Part shown: in pieces, positions 17,731-26,377 of the stretch
Layout of the letters: the number at the start of each line of letters is the position of its first letter
Position numbering within the stretch: position 1 is the stretch's first letter
Translations under genes and position numbers: made by a program
Notes under the pieces: model-generated
Seen by the model: only the letters and a program-made list of their open reading frames with translations
Database searches by the model: none
What the model was told of the DNA's origin: nothing
Source of the DNA: JBEKHT01 sp049516595
GTDB taxonomy: Bacteria > Chloroflexota > Anaerolineae > Anaerolineales > RBG-16-64-43
Assembly (NCBI GenBank): GCA_049516595.1
Contig: JBEKSY010000027.1
Location: 1 to 47,839, forward strand
Reading direction: 5' to 3'
DNA: 47,839 bases

Positions 17731-18767
17731 TGAGCAACGAGATTTGGGTCTACATCGATCAGTTCAAAGGCACTCCTCTGCCCGCTTCCTGGGAGGCTCT
17801 GGGCCAAGGGAAGCGACTGGGAGGCCCGGTCATCGCGCTCGTGTTCGGACAGGGTGCCCAGGCTATCGCCAAAGAAGCCTTCCAGTTCGGGGCCGATCAG
17901 GTCCTGTGGAGTGAAGACCCGCTGCTCGCAGACTTCCGGGCCGAAGCTTTCAGTGGACTCGTGACGCAACTCGTCAAGGAGAAGAAACCCGGTCTTCTGC
18001 TGGTCCCCTCTACCACTCGCGGCCGGGATATCACTGCTATGGTTGCGGCCGAGTTGGGCTGCGGGGCGGTTCCCGACGCGACCGGGCTGGAGACAAAGGA
18101 TGGCACCTTGCGGGTCACTCGCCCGGTCTATGCCGGCAAGCTCTTCACGACCGCGGTCTTCGCCTCCGGGGAGACCCGCATCGTGAGCTTGCGGCCGCGT
18201 GCCTTCCCCATGCCGGAGGCTCAATCCGGCAAGAGCGGCACGGCCACCGAGGTGAAACCCGTCATGGCCGAGTCTGACCTGCACACAAAGGTCGCCGGGT
18301 ACGCCGCGTCCGATGGCGGGGTCAGCCTGACCGACGCAAAGATCATTGTTTCCGGCGGGCGCGGCGTAGCCAACAATCCCAACCTCACTCCCCCTGGGGA
18401 TATTGGCGATGACAAGCAAAAGGAAGTCTGGAAGGCACAGCAGGGATTCAAGCTGGTCCGTGACCTAGCCAGCGTGCTGGGAGCCGCCGTTGGCGCCAGC
18501 CGCGCGGCTGTGGATGCTGGCTACATTCCCTATGCCTACCAGGTGGGCCAGACGGGCAAAGTCGTATCTCCCGACGTCTACATTGCCTGCGGCATCTCCG
18601 GCGCGATTCAACACCAAGCCGGAATGCGCACGGCTAAGACGATCGTTGCCATCAACAAAGATCCTGAGGCCCCCATCTTCGGGCTGGCACGGTTTGGGGT
18701 TGTGGGCGACATGCACCAGATTCTTCCCGCGCTGACCGAAGAGTTTCGGAAGCGCCTCGGCAAGTAG
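17730..18767 (+). CDS. etfA: Electron transfer flavoprotein, alpha subunit
   Basis: A 345-residue EtfA protein. The N-domain is less conserved; the C-terminal FAD-binding domain carries IIVSGGRGVAN, LGAAVGASRAAVDAGYIP, QVGQTGKVVSPDVYIACG, ISGAIQHQAGM and INKDPEAPIF, all classical FAD contacts. The start is the ATG at 17730, overlapping the etfB stop. The open frame runs 27 codons further upstream inside etfB and is not used. It forms the heterodimer that relays electrons from acyl-CoA dehydrogenase to the membrane quinone pool. A hairpin terminator follows 37 bases after the stop. Confidence 0.94.
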   Translation: MSNEIWVYIDQFKGTPLPASWEALGQGKRLGGPVIALVFGQGAQAIAKEAFQFGADQVLWSEDPLLADFRAEAFSGLVTQLVKEKKPGLLLVPSTTRGRDITAMVAAELGCGAVPDATGLETKDGTLRVTRPVYAGKLFTTAVFASGETRIVSLRPRAFPMPEAQSGKSGTATEVKPVMAESDLHTKVAGYAASDGGVSLTDAKIIVSGGRGVANNPNLTPPGDIGDDKQKEVWKAQQGFKLVRDLASVLGAAVGASRAAVDAGYIPYAYQVGQTGKVVSPDVYIACGISGAIQHQAGMRTAKTIVAINKDPEAPIFGLARFGVVGDMHQILPALTEEFRKRLGK

Positions 18768-18804
18768 CTCCGCGGACCGGTCGGACGCACTGCCCGGGAA
18801 CCCG

Positions 18805-18831
18805 GCAGGGGCACACGGAGCGTGCCCCTGC
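18805..18831 (+). terminator. Rho-independent terminator after etfA
   Basis: Perfect 10-bp stem GCAGGGGCAC/GTGCCCCTGC with a 7-base loop, followed by the moderately T-rich tcttgttcc. It lies 37 bases beyond the etfA stop and before the next gene, so it should close the dehydrogenase-ETF operon. Confidence 0.75.
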
Positions 18832-18895
18832 TCTTGTTCCCGAGTGGGGGCAACCTCCACCAAGGCGGCTCCTTACTCTGTGCTAAACTAGTTCC

Positions 18896-20425
18896 ATGGC
18901 CAGCTCGATACTGGTGCTCGACCCGAACCCGGGCTTCGCTGGCATGGTGCAGCAGGCCTTGCAGGAGGCCGGGTACGACTGCCTTGTTGCCCTCACCAAC
19001 CAAGAAGCGCTGCGCTTGGCCTCTACGGTCCCCATCGACCTGGCCATTTTGGATCTCGATCTGCAGGACATGCCTCCGGAAGAATTCGTGCGCTCCCTGC
19101 GCGCTCTGCAACCCACCCTCGCTCTGATAGGCATCCCGCCAGACAACGATCCTCATCACCCCTTGGTGGAAACTTTAGGGCTCCAGGCTGCAACGACCAA
19201 GCCCTTCTACATGCCCGACTTCCTGCCCCTGGTCAAGCAGCTGCTGGAAGCCCAGACTGCCCGACGGGAAGGAATCCGGGTTGCTCCGCTCGCCAGCCCC
19301 TCCCTTACCGAGATCCGGGCTGTGGAGACCCCAGCCGGTGCCATCCCCAAAGCGGCGGAGGTGCTACCCAGCCCGCTCCAGGACCCCCGCTATGCTCAGA
19401 ACCTGCTGGCTTCGCTCGCGCAGACTATCTCAGCAACTGGTTGTCTGCTCAGCCGCTCGGGACAGGTCTGGGCCGCCTTCGGAGATCTGCAGCCAGCGGA
19501 GGTGGAAGCCGCCGCCCAGGCTATCAGCGAGAGCTGGTCTTCCCGCAAGGGAGGGGTGGTCGTGCGCTACCTGAGCGCCCCTTCTAAGGAAGAAGAGTAC
19601 CTCTTGTATTCCACATCCGCTCCGGCGGGACTGCACCTCACGCTGGTCTTCGACACCTGGCAACCCTCGGCCCGGATGAGAGCCCAGGCCAAGCAGATCC
19701 TGGTCGCCTTGGAGGGTCCCCCTGCGGTCGCGCTGCCCCAAGTGCGGGAGCCTGAGGCCGCAGCTTCATGGGGGCCTCGAGAGGCTCCCGAGACGAAGGC
19801 GGAGATGGAAGCGCCCCCTGAGCCAGAATCTCAGGGACCCGTGGCCGGTGTGACGCGCCGACTGCGGCCCGAGGATATCTACACGATGGGGACCCGCCGA
19901 CTTCGGATCTGGCCCGAGACCCCCGCCGAAGCCCCCGGAGGTTCTGCCAAGCCGCCCTATTCGGCCAAAGGCCCCGGGACGCCCGAGGGCTCATTGGCGG
20001 AGGTCAGCAGTATCCGGCTCATTTACCACCTGGTCCTGGCACCCGCCGACGAGAATCTGCGCCTGGTTCCGGAAGTGGCGAGCGACCTGGAAGGCTTCAC
20101 TCGGAATCTGGTGGTTTCTCTCGGCTGCCGTCCAACGCGGGTGAGCGCCCACCCCGACTACCTTCTCGTGTCCCTTTCCGCTCCGGCCACGGTGCTTCCC
20201 AGCCTGATCGTGGGCCACTTGCGGAGCATGACGACCGACCATTTGCTGGGACGTTTCCCCTCTCTGGTGCCCCAGAGCCGTACGGGAGATTTCTGGGCGC
20301 GCCTGCATTTGCTGACCACCCAGGAACAACCTCCCACCCCAGGCCAGGTTGCCAACTTCCTTTCCGAAAGCCATCCTGGACGTCGCCCGGGCCGATCCGC
20401 CTCGCCGCCCAGCTCTCCCCTCTGA
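18896..20425 (+). CDS. Receiver-roadblock-degenerate Y1 transposase fusion protein
   Basis: A 509-residue cytoplasmic protein with three parts. Residues about 4-120 form a response-regulator receiver: phospho-acceptor Asp in LAILDLDLQDM and the conserved Lys in TTKPF are kept, but the N-terminal acidic pair is reduced to one Asp (VLDPN). Residues about 160-270 look like a roadblock/LC7 domain (NLLASLAQTISATGCLLS and a helix-strand pattern). After a linker rich in Pro, Ala and Glu, residues about 370-495 follow the IS200/REP-type Y1 transposase fold: IYHLVLAP, a LGCRPTRVSAHPDYLLVSL strand pair, and GDFWARLHLL. The HUH histidines are absent, so it cannot be a working nuclease. It lies 19 bases before polA. 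The function is unknown; a signalling or nucleic-acid-binding role is inferred. Confidence 0.65.
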   Translation: MASSILVLDPNPGFAGMVQQALQEAGYDCLVALTNQEALRLASTVPIDLAILDLDLQDMPPEEFVRSLRALQPTLALIGIPPDNDPHHPLVETLGLQAATTKPFYMPDFLPLVKQLLEAQTARREGIRVAPLASPSLTEIRAVETPAGAIPKAAEVLPSPLQDPRYAQNLLASLAQTISATGCLLSRSGQVWAAFGDLQPAEVEAAAQAISESWSSRKGGVVVRYLSAPSKEEEYLLYSTSAPAGLHLTLVFDTWQPSARMRAQAKQILVALEGPPAVALPQVREPEAAASWGPREAPETKAEMEAPPEPESQGPVAGVTRRLRPEDIYTMGTRRLRIWPETPAEAPGGSAKPPYSAKGPGTPEGSLAEVSSIRLIYHLVLAPADENLRLVPEVASDLEGFTRNLVVSLGCRPTRVSAHPDYLLVSLSAPATVLPSLIVGHLRSMTTDHLLGRFPSLVPQSRTGDFWARLHLLTTQEQPPTPGQVANFLSESHPGRRPGRSASPPSSPL

Positions 20426-20444
20426 AAGCAAGCAGGGCAGATTC

Positions 20445-23210
20445 ATGGCACCTCTTCTCTACCTGATTGACGGACACGCTCTTGCCTATCGGACCTACTT
20501 CGCCCTCACGGGGGCAGGCACAGCTCCTTCGCGGTGGATGACGAGTGCCGGAGAACCGACGGCGGGCGTTTATGGTTTTACTTCCGTGCTGCTCTCGCTC
20601 TTGGACCGCGAGCATCCCGAGAATCTCGCCGTGGCCTTCGACACCGGCCGCACCTTTCGAGACGATCTGTACCCGCAGTACAAGGCAACGCGGGCCAAGA
20701 TGCCCGAAGATCTGGCTCCCCAGATTGAGCGAATCCGCCAGGTGGTCGCTGCCTTCCGCCTCCCGATTTTTGAAGCCGAAGGATACGAGGCAGACGATGT
20801 TCTGGGGACACTCGCGCAGCAGGCCATGAGCCGCGGCTGGAAATCCATCATCCTGACCGGAGACCGGGACTTGCTGCAGCTCGTGACCGACCAGGTCGTC
20901 ATCCGCCTGGCGGGCCGATCTCTTTCGGAATCGATGGACTACACCCCGCAGAAAGTCCTTGAGCAGTACGGAGTGCGCCCCGACCAGATGGTGGATTTCA
21001 AGGCTCTGGTCGGGGACAAGTCGGACAACATCCCGGGAGTCCGCGGGGTCGGGGAGAAAACGGCGACGGATCTCTTGCAGCGGTATGGCGACCTGGATTC
21101 GATCTACGCCCACCTGGACGCGCTTCCCACTCGCGTCCGCGGGAAGCTGGAGGCGGGGCACGAAAGTGCCCTTCTGTCCAAGACCCTTTCCGCGATCCGC
21201 AGAGATGTTCCTGTGGAGCTCGATCCTGAAACCTGCCGCGTCGGCGGGATGGATCGGGAACAGGTCCTGGAGACCTTCCGCCAGCTTGAGTTCCGTTCAC
21301 TCCTCAGCCGTCTCCCCGGAACCATGGAGGAATCCCGCCAGGTTCCTCTTTTTGTGCCGGAGCCCTCGGCCGGGGGAACCTCCACCCAGTGGCATCTGAT
21401 CGGCCGTCTCGAGGACCTGGATGGGCTCCTGAGGGACCTGAGCAGCGCCTCCCAACTGGCAGTCGATGTCGAGACGACCTCCATCGACCCGATCCGAGCC
21501 CGTCTGGTGGGCATCGCCCTGGCCTTCCGCGAGGGTGAGGGGTTCTACCTGCCTGTGGGTCACACCGGCGGTCCAAACTTGCCGATCGAAGCCGTGATCG
21601 AGCGAATGCGCGCGCTCCTGGCCGACCCGCACCTGCCCAAGCTGGGTCACAATCTGAAATATGACTATGCGGTCCTGGCCCGAGCAGGCCTTCCCGTCTC
21701 ACCGATCGCTTTCGACACCATGCTGGCCGAGTGGCTTTGCAATCCCGCCTCGCGCAATCTGGGGCTCAAAGAACTGGCCTTCGTGCGTCTAAAAGCTGAA
21801 ATGACGCACATTGAAGACCTGATCGGACGAGGTGCCAAGCAGATCACCATGGATCAGGTGCCCGCCGAGAGAGCGGCCCCCTATGCCTGTGCGGATGCAG
21901 ACCTGTCATTGCGCTTGGTCAAGCCACTCCGGGACGAGCTCGAGTCCAAGGGGCAGCTCAAACTCTTTGGAGAGCTGGAGGTGCCCCTCATCCCCGTCCT
22001 GGCCGACATGGAGATGACCGGGGTCCGCCTGGACTCTGCCTATTTGCAAAGCCTGGGGGAATCCTGGCGGAAGGATCTGCGGCAGCTTGAGCAAAAGATT
22101 TTCGACCTGGTCGGCACCTCCTTCAACCTCAACTCCACCCAGCAACTAGCCGATGTCCTTTTTGAGCGCCTGTCACTCAAACCTCCTGACCGCACGCGCA
22201 AGACCGCGGCAGGCAAATACTCCACCGCAGCGGACGTGCTGGAGTCGCTTCGCGGAGAGCATCCCGCAGTGGATTTCATCCTGCAGCACCGAGAACTGTC
22301 CAAACTGCTCTCCGCCTTTGTGGAGGGTCTCATCGGCCAGATCAATCCGGAAACCGGCCGGGTGCACACCTCCTACCATCAAACCGGAACCGTCACGGGA
22401 CGAATCTCCTCCTCCGACCCTAACCTTCAGAACATCCCCGCGCGCACGGAGATCGGACGCCGCATCCGTCGAGGGTTCATCGCCTCGCCCGGCTGTCGCC
22501 TGGTTTCGATCGACTACTCCCAGATTGAGCTGCGCGTGGCCGCGCATATCACCCAGGATCCGGGAATGAGCGAGGCCTTCCGCCGGGGCGAGGATATTCA
22601 TGCCGCCACAGCGGCTGCGGTTTACAGCGTGCCCATCGGAGAGGTCACGGCGGACATGCGTCGCCATGCCAAGGCCGTCAACTTTGGCCTGCTCTACGGC
22701 CAAACCGCCTACGGCCTGACGCGCGCAACCGACCTCACCCTGGCTGAGGCCGAAGCGTTCATCCAGGCCTACTTCGAACGGTTCCCCAGAATCCGAGACT
22801 ACCTCGAATACACCAAGCGTCTGGCCGCCGAGCAAGGCTACGTAGAAACCCTGCTCGGCCGCCGCCGGTACTTTCCCGAGCTCCAGCCAGGATCTCGGAT
22901 CGACGTTACGGCGCGCAATCGAGCCGAGCGGGAGGCCATCAATGCGCCGGTGCAGGGCACCGCCGCCGACATCCTCAAGCTGGCCATGATCCGCCTGCCC
23001 GCGGTTCTGGCCCGGGCCGGGCTTCACGGCCAGATGATCCTCCAGGTGCATGACGAGCTTGTCTTCGACGTCCCCCGCAATGAAGTTCGCGAACTTGCCG
23101 AGCATGCCGCCCGGGAGATGGAACACGCTCTTTTGCTCTCGGTTGAACTCACCACCGAATCCAGGGACGGAGACAGCTGGGAAGAAATGGAGACCCTGCA
23201 GCGCTCATGA
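20445..23210 (+). CDS. polA: DNA polymerase I
   Basis: A 921-residue polymerase with all three domains. The N-terminal 5'-3' nuclease (about 1-300) removes RNA primers and flaps. The 3'-5' exonuclease keeps DVETT (about 341), NLKYDYAVL and YACADADLSL, so proofreading should be active, unlike in Taq polymerase. The polymerase domain has motif A DYSQIELR (about 688), motif B RRHAKAVNFGLLYGQ and motif C VHDELVFDV (about 867). I use ATG 20445, which begins MAPLLYLIDGHALAYR like its relatives; the open frame extends 32 codons upstream into the previous gene. Its stop overlaps the next gene by four bases. Confidence 0.97.
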   Translation: MAPLLYLIDGHALAYRTYFALTGAGTAPSRWMTSAGEPTAGVYGFTSVLLSLLDREHPENLAVAFDTGRTFRDDLYPQYKATRAKMPEDLAPQIERIRQVVAAFRLPIFEAEGYEADDVLGTLAQQAMSRGWKSIILTGDRDLLQLVTDQVVIRLAGRSLSESMDYTPQKVLEQYGVRPDQMVDFKALVGDKSDNIPGVRGVGEKTATDLLQRYGDLDSIYAHLDALPTRVRGKLEAGHESALLSKTLSAIRRDVPVELDPETCRVGGMDREQVLETFRQLEFRSLLSRLPGTMEESRQVPLFVPEPSAGGTSTQWHLIGRLEDLDGLLRDLSSASQLAVDVETTSIDPIRARLVGIALAFREGEGFYLPVGHTGGPNLPIEAVIERMRALLADPHLPKLGHNLKYDYAVLARAGLPVSPIAFDTMLAEWLCNPASRNLGLKELAFVRLKAEMTHIEDLIGRGAKQITMDQVPAERAAPYACADADLSLRLVKPLRDELESKGQLKLFGELEVPLIPVLADMEMTGVRLDSAYLQSLGESWRKDLRQLEQKIFDLVGTSFNLNSTQQLADVLFERLSLKPPDRTRKTAAGKYSTAADVLESLRGEHPAVDFILQHRELSKLLSAFVEGLIGQINPETGRVHTSYHQTGTVTGRISSSDPNLQNIPARTEIGRRIRRGFIASPGCRLVSIDYSQIELRVAAHITQDPGMSEAFRRGEDIHAATAAAVYSVPIGEVTADMRRHAKAVNFGLLYGQTAYGLTRATDLTLAEAEAFIQAYFERFPRIRDYLEYTKRLAAEQGYVETLLGRRRYFPELQPGSRIDVTARNRAEREAINAPVQGTAADILKLAMIRLPAVLARAGLHGQMILQVHDELVFDVPRNEVRELAEHAAREMEHALLLSVELTTESRDGDSWEEMETLQRS

Positions 23211-24865
23211 GTCGGCCGGGCCCTTGTTCCCGGCATCCGCTTCGAACCCTGCGGGTGCTTTCCCTTTTCCTGCTCGTGAGCGCCTGCTCGCCCCTCCCCA
23301 GGACGGCGGGTGGGCCGATCCCGCCCCCTTCGGCCAGTGCCACCTCGCCCCCCGAGGTGACGACCGTCTGGATTGCGCCCGGGCTGCCGGCCGCCCTGAG
23401 GGAGAACATCCAACTCCCCCAGGGGTTTTCTTTGGCCCCGGATCTCACCTCCGCCAGCTTGCGCCTCGCGGTCGGAGGGCGGCGACCCCTGAGCGCATGG
23501 GTCTATGCCCTGGTGACACCCTTTCCCACGATCCCGGACGGGGTGTCCTTGGACGATCTGCGCAATGACTGGCAGGGGGGAAGCTCGGGACCATTTGCCG
23601 GGCAACCCGTCCTGCTGAGCCAAGAGACGCTCGCGGTGCTGAGCGCCTTCTGGAAGGCACCCGCTCCCGGCGCAACCCTGGTCCTGCCTGGCGACCAAAT
23701 CCTCGCGTATGCCTGGGCCCATCGTCCTGCTTGGGCGATGATTCCATTCGAATCCATTGAGCCGCGCTGGAAGGTGTTGGAGGTCAATGGTCTCTCGCCG
23801 ATGCGCAAACAATTCAACGCATCGGACTATGCCCTAACCGTGAGTGTGGGCATTGACGGCCCCGATCCGCAGGCCGACAACCTGGTCAAGGCACTGCAGG
23901 GATCGGTGCCCTCCAGCAACCGCGACCCGGCCAAACTGACGACGCTGGTGATGACCGGCGTGACCTCCCTGGTGCGGGCCACAGCCTGGACGATGGAACA
24001 GAAAGGGATTGACTATCCGGCCCGCGACATCGGGGATTGGCTGAGAGATGCGGACATAACCCACATCAGCAACGAAGTCTCCTTCGCTCCGGGGTGCCCC
24101 TATCCCAACCCGGACCAACTAGAGCTCTTCTTCTGCAGTGACCCCCGCTACATCCAACTCCTGGAGGACGTGGGCACGGATGTCGTCGAGTTGACGGGAA
24201 ACCACCTAAACGACTGGGGGACGAGTGCGGACAGGTACACCCTGCAACTGTACCGTCAACGCGGGTGGGCCTATTATGGCGGGGGCGAAAATCTAGAAGA
24301 GGCCCGCAAACCCGTCATCCTGCAGGATCACGGCAATCGGATTGCCTTTATTGGCTGCAATCCGGTCGGTCCAGACTTCGACTGGGCAACCGCGGATCGG
24401 CCAGGATCGGCCCCGTGCGACCTGAACTACATGAGCGCTCAGATCCGGGAGCTGCGCAGCCAGGGAATCCTGCCGATCGCGACGTTTCAGTATTATGAGT
24501 ACTACACCTTCCCGCCTCGGCCGCAGCAAGTGCGAGATTTTCAGGCTATGGCCGAGGCCGGCGCGGTCATCGTCAGCGGAAGCCAATCCCACTACCCGCA
24601 GGCGATGGACTTCCACCAGGGAGCCTTCATCCATTACGGGCTCGGGAACCTTTTCTTCGACCAGATGCTCTACCGCAACCAGTTTGGCCAGATTGTGCCC
24701 GGCACCCGCTGGGAATTCATCGACCGGCACGTCTTCTATGCCGGCCACTACCTGGGAACCGAAATTCTGACCGCGATGCTGGAAGACTATGCTCGCCCGC
24801 GCCCGATGACCACGGCGGAGCGCGCCGCGTTGCTTTCTCAGGCCTTTGCCGCCAGCGGCTGGTAG
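23207..24865 (+). CDS. CapA-family lipoprotein (metallophosphatase-like)
   Basis: A 552-residue exported lipoprotein. The signal peptide ends at LLVSAC (Cys about 27). The first 250 residues are variable. The C-terminal half is a CapA/PGA_cap domain with a calcineurin-like metallophosphatase fold: SNEVSF, ELTGNHLNDWG, IAFIGCNP, IVSGSQSHYPQAMDF and IHYGLGNLFFDQ. CapA proteins take part in making or tethering poly-gamma-glutamate, but many relatives occur without capBC and their role is open; no capB or capC is here. The start ATG overlaps the polA stop (ATGA), an odd coupling of a replication enzyme with an envelope protein. Confidence 0.85.
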   Translation: MSRPGPCSRHPLRTLRVLSLFLLVSACSPLPRTAGGPIPPPSASATSPPEVTTVWIAPGLPAALRENIQLPQGFSLAPDLTSASLRLAVGGRRPLSAWVYALVTPFPTIPDGVSLDDLRNDWQGGSSGPFAGQPVLLSQETLAVLSAFWKAPAPGATLVLPGDQILAYAWAHRPAWAMIPFESIEPRWKVLEVNGLSPMRKQFNASDYALTVSVGIDGPDPQADNLVKALQGSVPSSNRDPAKLTTLVMTGVTSLVRATAWTMEQKGIDYPARDIGDWLRDADITHISNEVSFAPGCPYPNPDQLELFFCSDPRYIQLLEDVGTDVVELTGNHLNDWGTSADRYTLQLYRQRGWAYYGGGENLEEARKPVILQDHGNRIAFIGCNPVGPDFDWATADRPGSAPCDLNYMSAQIRELRSQGILPIATFQYYEYYTFPPRPQQVRDFQAMAEAGAVIVSGSQSHYPQAMDFHQGAFIHYGLGNLFFDQMLYRNQFGQIVPGTRWEFIDRHVFYAGHYLGTEILTAMLEDYARPRPMTTAERAALLSQAFAASGW

Positions 24866-24896
24866 TCCGGCCCGCGCCTTCACATCGGTCGGAGTG

Positions 24897-24950
24897 GAAG
24901 CGGCCGGCCCGCAGCGCGGAGCCGCTTCGGGCCTTGAGAGTTCTCAGGCC
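24897..24950. terminator. Two hairpins between convergent genes
   Basis: The first stem GAAGCGGC/GCCGCTTC (24897-24904 with 24921-24928) and a second, GGCC(T)TGAG/CTCAGGCC (24930-24938 with 24943-24950), follow each other between the convergent capA-like gene and the threonine dehydrogenase. They lack T-runs, so they are possible terminators only. Confidence 0.4.
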
Positions 24951-25071
24951 TCCTCTGCCGCGCCCCATCTCTCCGCCGCGCTCGAGGAAAAGATCCTTCA
25001 GGCCGTTCGACCCAGGGCGGCGGAAGAGACCGGAGATTGGGCCAGGGGCGCCCTGCTTGGCCCAGGCGAGA

Positions 25072-26103
25072 TTAGCCGGAACGAGCCTGGCTGTACCGCT
25101 GCGTGATCGCGGGGACCAGGTACTTCTCAAAGGCCTGCGCCTCATCGTAGTCCGCTCTCCAGCCCCAGTCCCGGCGCGCTAACCCGTCGTCCACATCGGC
25201 GGGCCAGCTATCGACAATGGCTTGGCGTCCACGATCAGGCTCAAAGGTCACCTCGGCCGAGGGGTAACTTCTCTTCGTCCGTTGGTAGAGCTCTTCGGCC
25301 GAAAGGCTGAAACTGCCAACGTTATACACGTGCTGGGTCAGCCGGTCGGGAGGCGCCTCAGCCAGGACGAGCAGCGCCTTTACCGCGTCCGGCATCGCCA
25401 TGAAGGGCAAGCGCGCATCAGGACGAACAAAGCAGCGGTAGGGCTTGCCTTGCGCCGCCTGGTTAATCATCTCGGGGGCATAGTCGCTCGTCCCGCCCGT
25501 GGGCAGAGTGACCGCGCTGATCAGTCCGGGGAAGCGCACGCAGCGGAAGTCGAGCCGGACCAGGTCCGGCTGGGCACGCAGCTGGTGGTAGTGTTCGGCG
25601 TAGTAACGCCCGAGGTGCTCCGCATACAGCTTGTTGCACCCATACATCGTGATGGGCAGGCACCATTCATTTTCCTTAACCTTTCCCACCCGCTGTTTCG
25701 TTTCAATGTCCGGCAACCCGTAGGCGGCAATGGAGGACGGGTACAGGAAGCGAACCGGGCGGCCCTGCCATTGCGACTGGTCATGCGCCAGTCGCAGCAG
25801 GTTGAGCGTGCCCTCCACGTTGACCCGGTGCGCGCCCTCGGGGTTATGCTCCGCCTTGGTGGAAAGGATTGAAGCCAAGTGATAAATCACGCGGATCTCG
25901 TATTCTCCCACCAGCCTGCCCAGCAGCATCGAGTCCAGGATATCCCCCTGGATAAACCGGGAGCATCGCTTGAGCAGGTCCTCCTCCAGAAGCTGAAGAT
26001 CCAGGGCGATGATTTCCTCCTCCCGTCTGTCCGACAGTTCGCGGATGAGACCATGCCCCACCTCGCCACCGGCCCCGGTGATCAGAATGGCTGGTTTGCG
26101 CAT
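25072..26103 (-). CDS. SDR-type L-threonine 3-dehydrogenase-like epimerase family protein
   Basis: A 343-residue NAD-dependent short-chain dehydrogenase/epimerase. Rossmann motif GAGGEVGHG (about 9-17), catalytic Ser in LYPSSIAAYG and Tyr-Lys in MYGCNKLYAEHL are all present. Beyond the general fold, GGTSDYAPEM, FVRPDARLPFMAMPDAV, RQAIVDSWP and DDGLARRDWGW match the SDR-type threonine dehydrogenases that oxidise threonine to 2-amino-3-ketobutyrate, which KBL lyase then splits into glycine and acetyl-CoA. No kbl gene is adjacent. I use ATG at 26103, giving MRKPAILITGAGG with AAGGGG upstream; the longer frame from 26166 lacks support. Confidence 0.85.
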   Translation of the reverse strand: MRKPAILITGAGGEVGHGLIRELSDRREEEIIALDLQLLEEDLLKRCSRFIQGDILDSMLLGRLVGEYEIRVIYHLASILSTKAEHNPEGAHRVNVEGTLNLLRLAHDQSQWQGRPVRFLYPSSIAAYGLPDIETKQRVGKVKENEWCLPITMYGCNKLYAEHLGRYYAEHYHQLRAQPDLVRLDFRCVRFPGLISAVTLPTGGTSDYAPEMINQAAQGKPYRCFVRPDARLPFMAMPDAVKALLVLAEAPPDRLTQHVYNVGSFSLSAEELYQRTKRSYPSAEVTFEPDRGRQAIVDSWPADVDDGLARRDWGWRADYDEAQAFEKYLVPAITQRYSQARSG

Positions 26104-26377
26104 CGCGGTTGCCCCTTTCTGCCCACGAATAATACACCGGAGGGAGGCGCTCAGGTCTCGCCTCACTCAAGCACGAGGAGGCTAGGCGGAGTCCCTGGGG
26201 TGGATCGAAGAGGCAGGCCGAAGTTTCGGACCGGGGGGGGCCGCCAAGGAGAACTGCGGTTTGCAGCCATGGTCGTGCTCGCAGCCTTTTCCAGGTCTCC
26301 GCTCTGTGGAACCCGGGGCGCCCCGAGCGCGAGCCCCAGAGAGTACCTCCTCCAAGGGTGCGTTCGCACCCGGAGCT

